Below are positions 27,787-36,800 of a stretch of DNA of 64,000 nt, piece by piece; positions within the stretch are counted from its first letter, which is position 1, and every line of letters starts with the position of its first letter. Both the position numbers and the translations under genes were made by a program. A model generated the notes under the pieces. The model worked only from the letters and a program-made list of their open reading frames with translations. It ran no database searches and was not told the origin of the DNA. The stretch comes from Methylobacterium sp. J-068 (GTDB lineage: Bacteria; Pseudomonadota; Alphaproteobacteria; Rhizobiales; Beijerinckiaceae), in contig NZ_JAKSXY010000122.1 of NCBI RefSeq assembly GCF_022829445.1, positions 62,001 through 126,000 of the forward strand, given 5' to 3'.

Positions 27787-28551
27787 ATGCCGACCGCGCT
27801 CGCCCTGTCGCCCCATCTCGACGATGCCGCCTTCTCCTGCGGGGGCCTGTTGCACGCCCTGGCGGGGGACGGCTGGCGGGTGGTGATGGCGACGCTGTTC
27901 ACGGGCTCGGTGGCGAGCCCTACCGGCTTCGCCCTCGCTTGCCAGACCGACAAGGGCCTTGGGCCGGAGATCGACTACATGCGCCTGCGCCGAGCGGAGG
28001 ACGCGGGCGCGGCCGAGGCCCTCGGGATCGAGGCTCCGCGCCACCTGCCCTTCCGCGAGGCGCCCCATCGCGGCTACGGCTGGGCGCACGAATTGTTTCA
28101 GGACGTGCGCGCCGATGACGGGATCGTGCCCGATCTGGCGCGCGCGATCCGCGACCTCTTGGCCGAGACGGCACCCGACCTCGTGCTGGCGCCCCAGGCG
28201 GTCGGCGGCCACGTCGACCATGTCCAGGTGGTGCGTGCCCTCGACATCGCCGGTCCGCGCGCGCCGATCCTCTGGTGGCGTGATTTCCCCTACACCGTGC
28301 GGAGCCAGGCCCCGAAGCAGCCGCTCCGCGCGCGCTTCGCCGATCTGGCCGAGGCCGAGTGCCGGTTCGGGCCGGAGGGACAGGCCGCGAAGGCCGCCGC
28401 CTGCGCCGCCTACACGACGCAACTCGGCTTCCAGTTCGGCGGCCCGGCGGGTCTGGCCGCGCGGCTCGCGCGGGAGGGCGGCATCGAGCGTTTCCGCCGG
28501 GAGGGCGCGCTGCCGGACAGCGTGAGGCGCCGTGTCGCCGATGCCGGCTGA
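27787..28551 (+). CDS. PIG-L/LmbE-family deacetylase
   Basis: The 254-residue zinc hydrolase of the LmbE fold has an N-terminal SPHLDDAAFSCGG (Pro-His-x-Asp-Asp, with the first His and Asp as zinc ligands and the second Asp as base). GGHVDHVQVVRAL supplies the third ligand. Family members remove N-acetyl groups from GlcNAc-inositol (MshB), GlcNAc-PI or GlcNAc-malate (BshB). Following a GT4 gene and sharing the operon with an inositol-phosphate synthase, it likely deacetylates a GlcNAc-inositol-type intermediate; this is inference. ATG 27787 is 5 bases after the glycosyltransferase stop, and its 3' end overlaps the next gene. Confidence 0.88.
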   Translation: MPTALALSPHLDDAAFSCGGLLHALAGDGWRVVMATLFTGSVASPTGFALACQTDKGLGPEIDYMRLRRAEDAGAAEALGIEAPRHLPFREAPHRGYGWAHELFQDVRADDGIVPDLARAIRDLLAETAPDLVLAPQAVGGHVDHVQVVRALDIAGPRAPILWWRDFPYTVRSQAPKQPLRARFADLAEAECRFGPEGQAAKAAACAAYTTQLGFQFGGPAGLAARLAREGGIERFRREGALPDSVRRRVADAG

Positions 28552-29251
28552 AGCGCCGCCGCGTGATCCGAAGAGCCTGCGCGACCCGGTGGCGCTGGCG
28601 GCGCGGAAGGCGGGGCTCGACGGGACGCACATCGCCCCGATCCGGGCGCTCGCCCGCCGGATCGCGGAAGCACGCGGGGCCGAGGTGCCGGACCCCGATC
28701 CCCTCGATGGCGGCGTCGGGGCCCGCCTGCTCCTGCTGCTGGAGACGCCGGGGCCGAGCATCCGAGGCACGGGATTCGTCTCGCGCGACAACCCGACCGG
28801 CACCGCCGCCAACCTGTTCCGCTTCCTCGCCGAATCCGGCATTCCCCGGCGCGACACCCTGATCTGGAACACGATCCCGTGGGTCATCCACGCGCCGGGC
28901 GCGCTGAACAGGCCCCCGCGCCGATCCGAGATCCTGGCCGCGATCCCCGACCTCGCGCCGCTCCTGGCCTGCCTGCCGCATCTACGCGTCGTGGTGCTGG
29001 CCGGACGCGTCGCCGGGATGCTGGCCCCCACGCTGGCGACCCTGCGGCCGGACCTCCCCGTGATCCCGGTTCCGCATCCGAGCCCGACCTATGTCTGCAC
29101 CGCGCCGAGCGTCGCGACGCGCATCCGCGCGGGGCTGGCCCGGGCGGCGGCCTGCATCGGCGGTGGGCATTGCGCCTCCATTGCTGGCAATTGCCCGCCG
29201 ATGCCCCTAAATGCGGGCAACGGGCCGCGGTCCGGCACAAGCTCGGGTTGA
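28532..29251 (+). CDS. Uracil-DNA-glycosylase superfamily protein
   Basis: The protein of about 239 residues contains UDG-superfamily elements: LLLLLETPGPSIRGTGF where family 4/5 enzymes have GEAPG, then LIWNTIPWVIHAPG and VPHPSPTYV near the C-terminal active-site loop. No Fe-S cysteine set is seen, so it is not a typical family 4 enzyme. It may remove damaged bases or be a divergent member. The frame overlaps the PIG-L gene by 20 bases from GTG 28532; ATG 28541 is the other possible start. Its presence at the end of the ino1 set may be a passenger. The last 35 residues are a low-complexity tail. Confidence 0.65.
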   Translation: MSPMPAEAPPRDPKSLRDPVALAARKAGLDGTHIAPIRALARRIAEARGAEVPDPDPLDGGVGARLLLLLETPGPSIRGTGFVSRDNPTGTAANLFRFLAESGIPRRDTLIWNTIPWVIHAPGALNRPPRRSEILAAIPDLAPLLACLPHLRVVVLAGRVAGMLAPTLATLRPDLPVIPVPHPSPTYVCTAPSVATRIRAGLARAAACIGGGHCASIAGNCPPMPLNAGNGPRSGTSSG

Positions 29252-29254
29252 TCC

Positions 29255-30370
29255 ATGCCGCCGACGAGGCCGAGCGGGGTGAGCCCGGCGGAGGCGGACG
29301 CCGACACGATGAACTTTGCGGGACAGCACAAGCAGGTCGAGGCCGCCGAAGCGCTCGCTTCCGAGGCATCGTCGGGCGAGACCGTGGACGTGGAGACCGC
29401 GCGCCCGAAATCCCGGATGGGTGGCCGCTATGCCTGGCTCGGCACCATCGCCAGCGTCGCGATCTTCGGCGGTTCGCTCTTCGTCCTGTGGAAGCTCGTC
29501 CAGTCCGTCACCTGGGCGGAGATGCACGCGGCCTTCACGGCCGCCAGCGCCGAGCAGCTCGGCCTCGCCTTCGCGTTCGTGGGCCTGAGCTACCTCTTCC
29601 TCACCTGCTACGACGCGCTGGCCTTACGGCAACTCAGGCTCAAGGTGCCCTACCGGACGACGGCGCTGGCGTCCTTCACCAGCTACGCCGTCAGCTTCAC
29701 GCTGGGGTTTCCGCTCCTGACGGCGGGCACGATCCGCTACTGGATCTATTCGAGCAAGGGCCTGTCGGCGGCCAAGATCGCGGCGCTCACGGTGATCGCG
29801 GGCTTCACCTTCTGGCTCGGCATGGGCGTCGTGCTCGGGCTCAGCCTCATCGTGGAGGCAGGCCAGCTCGCCGCCCTCACCTTCACCAGCATCGCCCTGA
29901 ACCAGGGCATCGGCTTCGGCGCGCTGCTGGCGGTGGTGGCCTACCTGCTCTGGGTGTCGCTGAAGCGCCGCAGCGTGCGCGTGCGGAGCTGGCGCCTGGA
30001 ACTGCCCGGCGCCTCCGTCTCGCTGAGCCAGATGGTGGTGGGCATCGGCGACGTCTGCGCGGCGGCGGCTACACTCTGGGTGCTCCTGCCGGCGGGCACC
30101 TCCATCGGCTTCACCACCTTCTTGGCGATCTACGTCCTCGCCGCGATGCTCGGCATCGCCTCCAACGCGCCGGGCGGCATCGGGGTGTTCGAGGCGACCG
30201 TTCTGCTCGCGCTCTCCAGCCTGCCGCGCGACCAGGTGCTCGGCTCGCTGCTGCTGTTCCGCGTCTGCTACTATCTCGTTCCCTTTGTCATCGCACTGGC
30301 CATGCTCACCGTGTACGAGATCGCCAAGCGGGCTCGGGACGCGAAGGCGTCCCGAGACATCCAGGCCTGA
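29255..30370 (+). CDS. UPF0104/LPG-synthase-type membrane protein (YbhN-like)
   Basis: The 371-residue inner-membrane protein has a short hydrophilic N-terminus and about eight hydrophobic helices (WLGTIASVAIFGGSLFVLWKLV onward). It shows the family's LTAGTIRYWIYSSKGLS and ASNAPGGIGVFEATVLLALSSLP motifs. The family equals the flippase part of MprF without the synthase part, and members may move lipids across the membrane. It starts 3 bases after the previous stop (ATG 29255); ATG 29309 is an alternative. It could serve a lipid-linked product of the preceding operon, but that is speculative. Confidence 0.8.
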   Translation: MPPTRPSGVSPAEADADTMNFAGQHKQVEAAEALASEASSGETVDVETARPKSRMGGRYAWLGTIASVAIFGGSLFVLWKLVQSVTWAEMHAAFTAASAEQLGLAFAFVGLSYLFLTCYDALALRQLRLKVPYRTTALASFTSYAVSFTLGFPLLTAGTIRYWIYSSKGLSAAKIAALTVIAGFTFWLGMGVVLGLSLIVEAGQLAALTFTSIALNQGIGFGALLAVVAYLLWVSLKRRSVRVRSWRLELPGASVSLSQMVVGIGDVCAAAATLWVLLPAGTSIGFTTFLAIYVLAAMLGIASNAPGGIGVFEATVLLALSSLPRDQVLGSLLLFRVCYYLVPFVIALAMLTVYEIAKRARDAKASRDIQA

Positions 30371-30398
30371 CGCGGGCCCATCTTCCCCGGGGTTGCCC

Positions 30399-31676
30399 AT
30401 GGCACGCGGCGCGCGCCGATCGGCCTGGACCGCCGCCGCCGTGACGGCGGCGGGGCTCGGCGTGTTCTCAGCCGGGCGCGGAACCCTGGACTGGCCGATG
30501 GTGGCGGCCTCCCTCGCCGTCGCCGGTCTGGGAGGCTTCGTCGGCAGCCTCGGCCGCTCCCGCATCGTGCGCGCCCCGGAGAGCACCGCCGCCTCGCGCC
30601 ACTCGGTGGCCGAGGCGCTGCTCGCCAACATCCCCGATCCGGTCATCCTGGTCGATCGCCGCGCCGTGGTGATCGAGGTCAATCCGGCCGCCCGCGCCCT
30701 GCTGCCGGCCCTGAAGCTGCGCCACCCCCTCTCCTTCGCCCTGCGCGCGCCCGACGTGCTCGACGGCATCGAGGAGGTGCTGCGCACGGGCGCGCCGCTG
30801 AAGACCCTCTACGCGACGCGCGTGCCGACCGAGCGCGCCTTCGAGGTGCAGATCGGCGCCCTGCCGATGCCGGACGGCGCGGCCGGCGGCCAGCCGAACG
30901 TCGTCCTGTTCCTGCGCGACCTCACCTCGGCCCGGCGGCTGGAGGCGATGCGGGTCGATTTCGTCGCCAATGCCAGCCACGAGTTGCGCACGCCGCTTGC
31001 GTCGCTCCTTGGCTTCATCGAGACCCTGCAGGGGCCCGCCCGCAACGATCCGCCCGCGCGGGACCGCTTCCTCGGCATCATGAAGACCCAGGCGCAGCGC
31101 ATGGCGCGCCTCGTCGACGACCTGCTCTCGCTCTCCCGCATCGAGTTGCGCGAGCACGTGCCCCCGACGCGCCCCGTCGACCTCACCCGCATCGCGCGCC
31201 AGATGGTCGACACGCAAGGCCCCCTCGCCCGCGAGCGGGGCGTGAGCCTCACCCTGGACGCCGAGGGGCCGTTCCCCATCCTGGGCGAGCGCGACGAACT
31301 CCTGCGCGTGGTCGAGAACCTCGTCGAGAACGCGGTGAAGTACGGCGGCAGCGGCGGCCTCGTGGCGGTCTCGCTCCGGCGCCGGACCGACGAGGCCACG
31401 GGCCGGACCGGCATCCACCTCAACGTGCGCGACGAGGGGCCGGGCATCGCCGCCGAGCACATCCCGCGCCTGACCGAGCGCTTCTACCGGGTCGACGTGG
31501 CCTCGAGCCGCGACCAGGGCGGGACCGGCCTCGGCCTCGCCATCGTCAAGCACATCGTCAACCGGCACCGGGGCCGCCTCGTCATCGAGAGCGTGCCCGA
31601 CCAGGGCACGAGCGTGCAGGCGATCTTTCCGGACTATGAACCGGACACCTCGGACTTGGCGATCGAGCCCGCTTGA
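30399..31676 (+). CDS. phoR: PhoR-like sensor histidine kinase
   Basis: The 425-residue protein has two short N-terminal hydrophobic stretches and then a PAS-like domain (LLANIPDPVILVDRRAVVIEVNPAARALLP). The kinase core is complete: H box NASHELRTPLASLLGFIETL, N box VVENLVENAVKYG, G1 RDEGPGIAAEH, F RLTERFYRVD and G2 GGTGLGLAIVKHIV. This layout and the LGFIETLQGPA sequence match PhoR, the phosphate-starvation sensor. The usual pst-phoU-phoB genes do not follow; AMP nucleosidase is convergent and close. The specific signal is therefore less certain than the kinase assignment. ATG 30399 is chosen; it lies 28 bases after the membrane protein gene. Confidence 0.82.
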   Translation: MARGARRSAWTAAAVTAAGLGVFSAGRGTLDWPMVAASLAVAGLGGFVGSLGRSRIVRAPESTAASRHSVAEALLANIPDPVILVDRRAVVIEVNPAARALLPALKLRHPLSFALRAPDVLDGIEEVLRTGAPLKTLYATRVPTERAFEVQIGALPMPDGAAGGQPNVVLFLRDLTSARRLEAMRVDFVANASHELRTPLASLLGFIETLQGPARNDPPARDRFLGIMKTQAQRMARLVDDLLSLSRIELREHVPPTRPVDLTRIARQMVDTQGPLARERGVSLTLDAEGPFPILGERDELLRVVENLVENAVKYGGSGGLVAVSLRRRTDEATGRTGIHLNVRDEGPGIAAEHIPRLTERFYRVDVASSRDQGGTGLGLAIVKHIVNRHRGRLVIESVPDQGTSVQAIFPDYEPDTSDLAIEPA

Positions 31677-31680
31677 GCCC

Positions 31681-33174
31681 CTACCGGAACGGCGGCTCGT
31701 CGAAGCTGCGCAGCTTGCGCGAATGCAGGCCGTGGCGCTCGGCGCGCAGGTTGTCGAGGGCGGCGAGACCGATGAGCAGGTGCTCGGCCACCGCGCGCTC
31801 GTAGAAGGCGTTGGCCGCGCCCGGCAGCTTGATCTCGCCGTGCAGGGGCTTGTCAGAGACGCAGAGCAGGGTGCCGTAGGGGACGCGCAGGCGGTAGCCC
31901 TGGGCCGCGATGGTGCCGCTCTCCATGTCGACGCCGATGGCGCGCGAGAGGTTGATGCGCCGGCGCTCCTGGCTGAAGCGGAGCTCCCAGTTGCGGTCGT
32001 CGTAGGTCACCACGGTGCCGGTGCGCAGGCGGCGCTTGAGGGCCTCGCTCTGCTCGCCGGTGATCTGGGCGGCCGCCGCCTGGAGGGCGAGCTGCACCTC
32101 GGCCAAAGCCGGGACCGGCACGTCGGGCGGCACGAGTTCGTCGAGGATGCGGTCGCGGCGCAGGTAGCCGTGGGCGAGCACGTAGTCGCCGATGGTCTGC
32201 GACTGGCGCAGGCCGCCGCAATGGCCCACCATCAGCCAGCAATGCGGGCGCAGCACCGCGAGGTGGTCGGTGATCGTCTTCGCGTTGGAGGGGCCGACGC
32301 CGATATTCACCAGCGTGGTGCCCTGCTGGCTGCCATCGGCCCCACGGGCGACGAGGTGGTAGGCCGGCATCTGGTACTTGTGCCAGGGCGAGGCGGCGAT
32401 GAGCGCCGCCGGATCGACGGAGGCGGCCTCGTCCCGCGAGACCGAGACGCCGCCGGGCAGGATCAAGCGCTCGAAGCCCTCGTCGCCGCGTGCCAGGCGC
32501 TCGAGCCCGTGGCGGATGAAGCCGTCGACGTAGCGATGATAGTTCGTCAGCAGGATCCAGGGCTGCACGTCGCGCCAGTCGCTGCCGGTGTAATGCACCA
32601 GGCGGCGCAGCGAGTAATCCGAGCGGATCGCGTCGAACAGCGCCAGCGGACGCGGCGCGTCGGGCAGATCCTGCCAGAGACCGTCCGCGATCTCGTCGCC
32701 CACCACCGAGAGCAGCGGCACGGGAAAGTAGGTGGCCAGATCGCGGGGCGTGACGCCGCTGCGCCCGAGATCGGCGCCGGGCTCGATCACGTAGGGATAG
32801 GGGATTTCCTGGGCGCTCAGGCCCACTTCGAGGCTGGCGCCGTAATCGCGCACCAGGGGCGCCAGCTGCTCCAGCAGGTACCGGCGGAAATGGCCTGGCT
32901 GGGTCACGGTGGTGGCGTAGATGCCGGGCGCCTGGAACTTCGCCGTGGCCCGCGAGACCCTCGGCATCGGGCCGGACGGCTGGTAGGTGACGCGCAGTTC
33001 GGGATAGCGGAACTGCAGCCGCTCGGTGGCGTCGGGGGGCGGGCCGCCGTCGAGATAACGCGACAGCGCCGATTGCAGCGCCTCGATCGCTCCCGCATGC
33101 AGCGCGGCCAGACGGTCCACGGCGGTCTCGGGATCGGAGACGGATTCCATCGGTCGCAATTCGTCGCGGATCAC
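31681..33174 (-). CDS. amn: AMP nucleosidase
   Basis: The 497-residue enzyme splits AMP into adenine and ribose-5-phosphate. The N-terminal domain is specific to AMP nucleosidases (FRYPELRVTYQPSGPMPRVSRA, YPYVIEPGADLGRSG). The C-terminal phosphorylase-like domain has TLVNIGVGPSNAKTITDHLAVLRPHCWLMVGHCGGLR and the ribose-site IGVDMESGTIAAQGYRLRVPYGTLLCVSDKPLHGE. GTG 33174 is preferred: GGGAGG lies five bases upstream and the next in-frame ATG (33150) lacks such a site. The gene is convergent with the PhoR-like kinase, with four bases between. Confidence 0.94.
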   Translation of the reverse strand: MIRDELRPMESVSDPETAVDRLAALHAGAIEALQSALSRYLDGGPPPDATERLQFRYPELRVTYQPSGPMPRVSRATAKFQAPGIYATTVTQPGHFRRYLLEQLAPLVRDYGASLEVGLSAQEIPYPYVIEPGADLGRSGVTPRDLATYFPVPLLSVVGDEIADGLWQDLPDAPRPLALFDAIRSDYSLRRLVHYTGSDWRDVQPWILLTNYHRYVDGFIRHGLERLARGDEGFERLILPGGVSVSRDEAASVDPAALIAASPWHKYQMPAYHLVARGADGSQQGTTLVNIGVGPSNAKTITDHLAVLRPHCWLMVGHCGGLRQSQTIGDYVLAHGYLRRDRILDELVPPDVPVPALAEVQLALQAAAAQITGEQSEALKRRLRTGTVVTYDDRNWELRFSQERRRINLSRAIGVDMESGTIAAQGYRLRVPYGTLLCVSDKPLHGEIKLPGAANAFYERAVAEHLLIGLAALDNLRAERHGLHSRKLRSFDEPPFR

Positions 33175-33365
33175 GGTGCCTCCCGGCCAAACCTTCGGTC
33201 CCCGGCCTCTTACACCGCGCCGCTCCGGGACGCGAACCCCGAGGCACCGACCAGCAGTCTCGGGATCACGGCTGCCCGCCCGATCCGCTTCCCGACTTGC
33301 CCCGGACGGCATCCTGCGGGACACCGATCCTCCGCGCGGCACCACGCGCGGCGGAGGCCCTGGAC

Positions 33366-33872
33366 ATGAGCGACCCGACAGCACATCGGCCCGGCGAGGT
33401 GGCGATTCCGCTGCCCGAGGGCTTCGATGCCGGGCTCTACTTCATCGGCCGCATCCGCACGCCCTGGGCGAGCCGGGCGGACTGCCCGAAGAACGGGCTC
33501 CAGACCCAGGCGACCTGCACGCTGCTGGTGGACCCACCCTTCGCCGCCGGCCTCCAGAACGTGGAGGGCGCGAGCCACCTCATCGTGCTCTACTGGATGG
33601 ACGAGGCCGTGCGCGACCTCGCGCTCCAGCGCCCGCGCCACGCGGAGGGCAGCCGGGGCACGTTCTCGCTGCGCTCCCCCGTCCGCCCGAACCCAATCGC
33701 CCTGTCGGTGGTCGAACTCCTCGGCCGGGACGAGGGGCGCCTCGACGTGCGCGGCCTCGATTGCCGCGACGGCACCCCGCTCCTCGACATCAAGCCCTAT
33801 TACGCCACGACGGATTCCCGCCCCGAGGCGGTCGTCGACCGGGCGGGAACCCGGCGCGCGGCGGAGGCCTGA
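33366..33872 (+). CDS. trmO: tRNA (t6A37)-N6-methyltransferase TrmO
   Basis: The 168-residue protein of the TsaA/YaeB family uses SAM to methylate N6-threonylcarbamoyladenosine at tRNA position 37. It shows FIGRIRTPWASRADCPKNG, LIVLYWMDEA, GTFSLRSPVRPNPIALSVVELL and LDIKPYYATTD, the conserved family blocks. ATG 33366 begins the expected N-terminus; an upstream ATG at 33297 would add unconserved residues. It is a stand-alone gene, divergent from amn and convergent with the efflux operon. Confidence 0.9.
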   Translation: MSDPTAHRPGEVAIPLPEGFDAGLYFIGRIRTPWASRADCPKNGLQTQATCTLLVDPPFAAGLQNVEGASHLIVLYWMDEAVRDLALQRPRHAEGSRGTFSLRSPVRPNPIALSVVELLGRDEGRLDVRGLDCRDGTPLLDIKPYYATTDSRPEAVVDRAGTRRAAEA

Positions 33873-33896
33873 GGGCCCCGACCGGCGGGCGGGTCC

Positions 33897-36800
33897 TCAC
33901 CCCGCCTGAACCGGCGCGGCGTGCACGTGTCCGTCGGCGCCGTGGACCCGGCGCGGCGTGCCCTTCGGCGGCGCCTTGATGCGGTACCAGCCGACATAGA
34001 GGGCGGGCAGGAAGAACAGCGTCAGGAAGGTCGCCGCCAGGATGCCGCCGATCATCGCGTAGGCCATCGGCCCCCAGAACACCTCGCGGGCGATAGGCAC
34101 GAGGCCGAAGCTCGCCGCCGCCGCCGTGAGCAGGATCGGCCGCATGCGGTGGCAGGTGGCGTCCACCACGGCGTCCCAGGGGGCCAAGCCGTCGCGCTCG
34201 TACTCGTCGATCTGGGTCACCAGGATCACCGAGTTGCGCACGATGATGCCGATCAGCGCCAGGATGCCGAGGATCGCCACGAAGCCCATCGGCTTGTCGA
34301 ACAGCAGGAGCGCCGCCGCCACGCCGATCAGCCCGAGGGGGGCGACGCTCGCCACCAGGAACAGCTTCTGGAAGCTCTGGAGCTGGATCATCAGGAACAT
34401 CGCCATGGTCAGCAGCATGACGGGCGCCACGGCGGCGATGGGCCCCTGGCCCTTGGCGCTCTCCTCCACCGCGCCGCCGACCGCCAGGACGTAGCCGTCC
34501 GGCAGGCTCTCGCGGAACCCGGCGATCTTCGCGTCGAGCTGTTGCACCACCGTGGCGGGCTGGGTGTCGTCGGCGATCGAGGCCCGCACCGTGATGGTCG
34601 GCAGGCGGTCGCGGCGCCAGACGATGGGCTGTTCCAGCTCGTAGCCGATGGTCGCGAAGGCGAGCAGCGGCACGACGCTGCCGTTGGCGAGGGGAATCTG
34701 CAGGCTCTGGAGCGTGTCGAGGGAGTTGCGCTCCACCGCCTGCGCGCGGGCGACCACCTTGACGAGGTAGATCGAGTCGCGGACCTGGGTGATCGCGCGG
34801 CCCCCGACGATGCCGTTGAGGAGCCCCGCGATGTCCTCCGAGGTCACGCCGAGCTGGCGCGCCTTGTCCTGGATGATGTCGACTTTGAGCACCTTGCCGG
34901 GCTCGTTCCAGTCGAAGGTCGGCACGTCGAGATGCGGGTTGGCGCCGACGATGTTGGCGAGCGCCAGCGCGTGCCCGCGCAGGGTCTGAAGGTCGGGTCC
35001 GCTGAGGCGGTACTGCACCGGGCGCCCGACCGGGGGGCCGAGATCGAGGGAGTGGATGAGGAAGTCGGTGCCGACGAACTTTTCACGGGCGAGCCGGTCG
35101 AGCTTGCGCTTCATGCGCTCGCGCGCCTCGATCGACTTCGTCTCGATGACGATCTGGCCGAAGAAGGCGTTGCCGAGCTGCTGGTCCAGCGGCAGGTAGA
35201 AGCGCACCGCGCCCTGGCCCACGTAGGACGACCAGCGCACGATCTCGGGCTCGCCCACCAGCGTCGCCTCGAAGCGGTCCATCTGGGCCTTCGTCTCCGC
35301 GATGCTGGCGTTCTGCGGCAGCGTCATGTCGACGAGGAGTTCCGGCCGGTCGGAGGCCGGGAAGAACTGCTGCTGCACGAAGCCCATGCCGACGATGGAG
35401 GCCGCCAGCATGGCCACGCAGGCGGCGACGGTGGTCCAGCGCCAGCGCATGGCGGCCGTGAGCAGCCCGGTGAAGAGCCTCATGGAGCGGCTCGGTGCGT
35501 CCTGGTGCTTGTGCTTGAGCTGCTTGGGCAAGAGCTTCACGCCGATGAGGGGCGCGAACAGCACCGCCACCACCCAGGAGACGAGAAGCGAGGCCGCGAT
35601 GACCACGAACAGGGAGTAGGTGTACTCGCCCGCCGACGAGCCGTTGAAGCCGATGGGCAGGAAGCCCGCCACCGTCACAAGCGTGCCGGTGAGCATGGGG
35701 AAGGCCGTGGAGGTGTAGGCGAAGGTCGCGGCCTTCTTCAGACTGTCGCCGACCTCCAGGCGCGCCACCATCATCTCGACGGTGATCATGGCGTCGTCGA
35801 CGAGGAGCCCGAGCGCGATGATGAGCGCCCCGAGCGAGATGCGCTGGAGGGTCACGCCCATCACCTGCATGACCACGAACACGATGGCGAGCACCAGCGG
35901 GATCGACAGCGAGACCACGAGCCCCGCGCGCCAGCCGAGGCTGAGGAAGCTCACCGCGAGCACGATCACCACGGCCTCGACCAGCGCCTTGGTGAAGCCG
36001 CCCACCGCCTCCTCGACGATTCTAGGCTGGTCCGAGACGAGGTGGATGCCGACGCCCACGGGCAATTCGCCCTCGAGCTTGCGCATGCGCTCCTTCAGGT
36101 CGTGGCCGAAGGTGAGCAGGTTGCCCGAGGGCTGCATGGCGATGGCCAGACCGATCGCGGGCCGGCCGTTGAAGCGGAACAGGTCGGTCGGCGGATCGGT
36201 GAAGCCGCGTGAGATCTCGGCGACGTCGGAGAGGCGGAAGAAGCGGTCGTTCACCCGCAGGTTCACGGCCCGCAGGCTGTCCTCGGACACGAACTGCCCG
36301 CCGACCCTGACCGAGACACGCTCGGGTCCCCCCTGGATCACGCCGGAGGGCGCGATGGCGTTCTGGGATTGCAGGGTCTTGATCACCGAATTGGTGTCGA
36401 GGCCCAGGCCCGCGAGCTTGCGGGTGGAGAAGTCGAGGTAGATCACCTCGTCCTGCGCGCCGAGCAGCTGCATCTTGCCCGCCGACGGCACCTTCTTCAC
36501 CTCGGCGCGGACGCGCTCGACGTAGTCGCGCAATTGGCGCGGGGTCACGCCATCGGCCGTGAAGGCGTAGACGTTGCCGAACACGTCACCGAACTCGTCG
36601 TTGAAGAACGGCCCCTGGATGCCCTGCGGGAAGGTGTTCTGGATGTCGCCGATGCGCTTGCGCACCTGGTAGAAGATCGCCGGAATGGTCTTCGGCGGCG
36701 TCGTCTCGCGCAGCTGCACGAACACCGTGGCCTGGCCCGGCGTGGTGTAGCTGCGGCTGAAATCGACGGCGTCGATCTGCTGCAATTCCTTCTCGATCCG

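Noticed and set aside
19755..28551. Complete mycothiol pathway
   Set aside because: GT4, PIG-L and inositol-phosphate synthase are present, but no MshC-type cysteine ligase or MshD-type acetyltransferase is found. Alphaproteobacteria use glutathione, and grxC is in the window.
28879..30444. Open frame of 521 codons overlapping the UDG-like and UPF0104 genes
   Set aside because: The translation is Arg/Ala/Pro-rich and has no hydrophobic pattern, while the other frame has clear membrane helices and family motifs.
31636..33369. Open frame of 577 codons opposite amn
   Set aside because: No family features, and it lies fully over the well-conserved AMP nucleosidase.
33921..36212. Open frame of 763 codons opposite the RND pump gene
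   Set aside because: It is a shadow of the GC-rich pump gene. Its product is rich in His/Arg/Asp with no recognisable fold, and the opposite strand encodes a complete RND protein.
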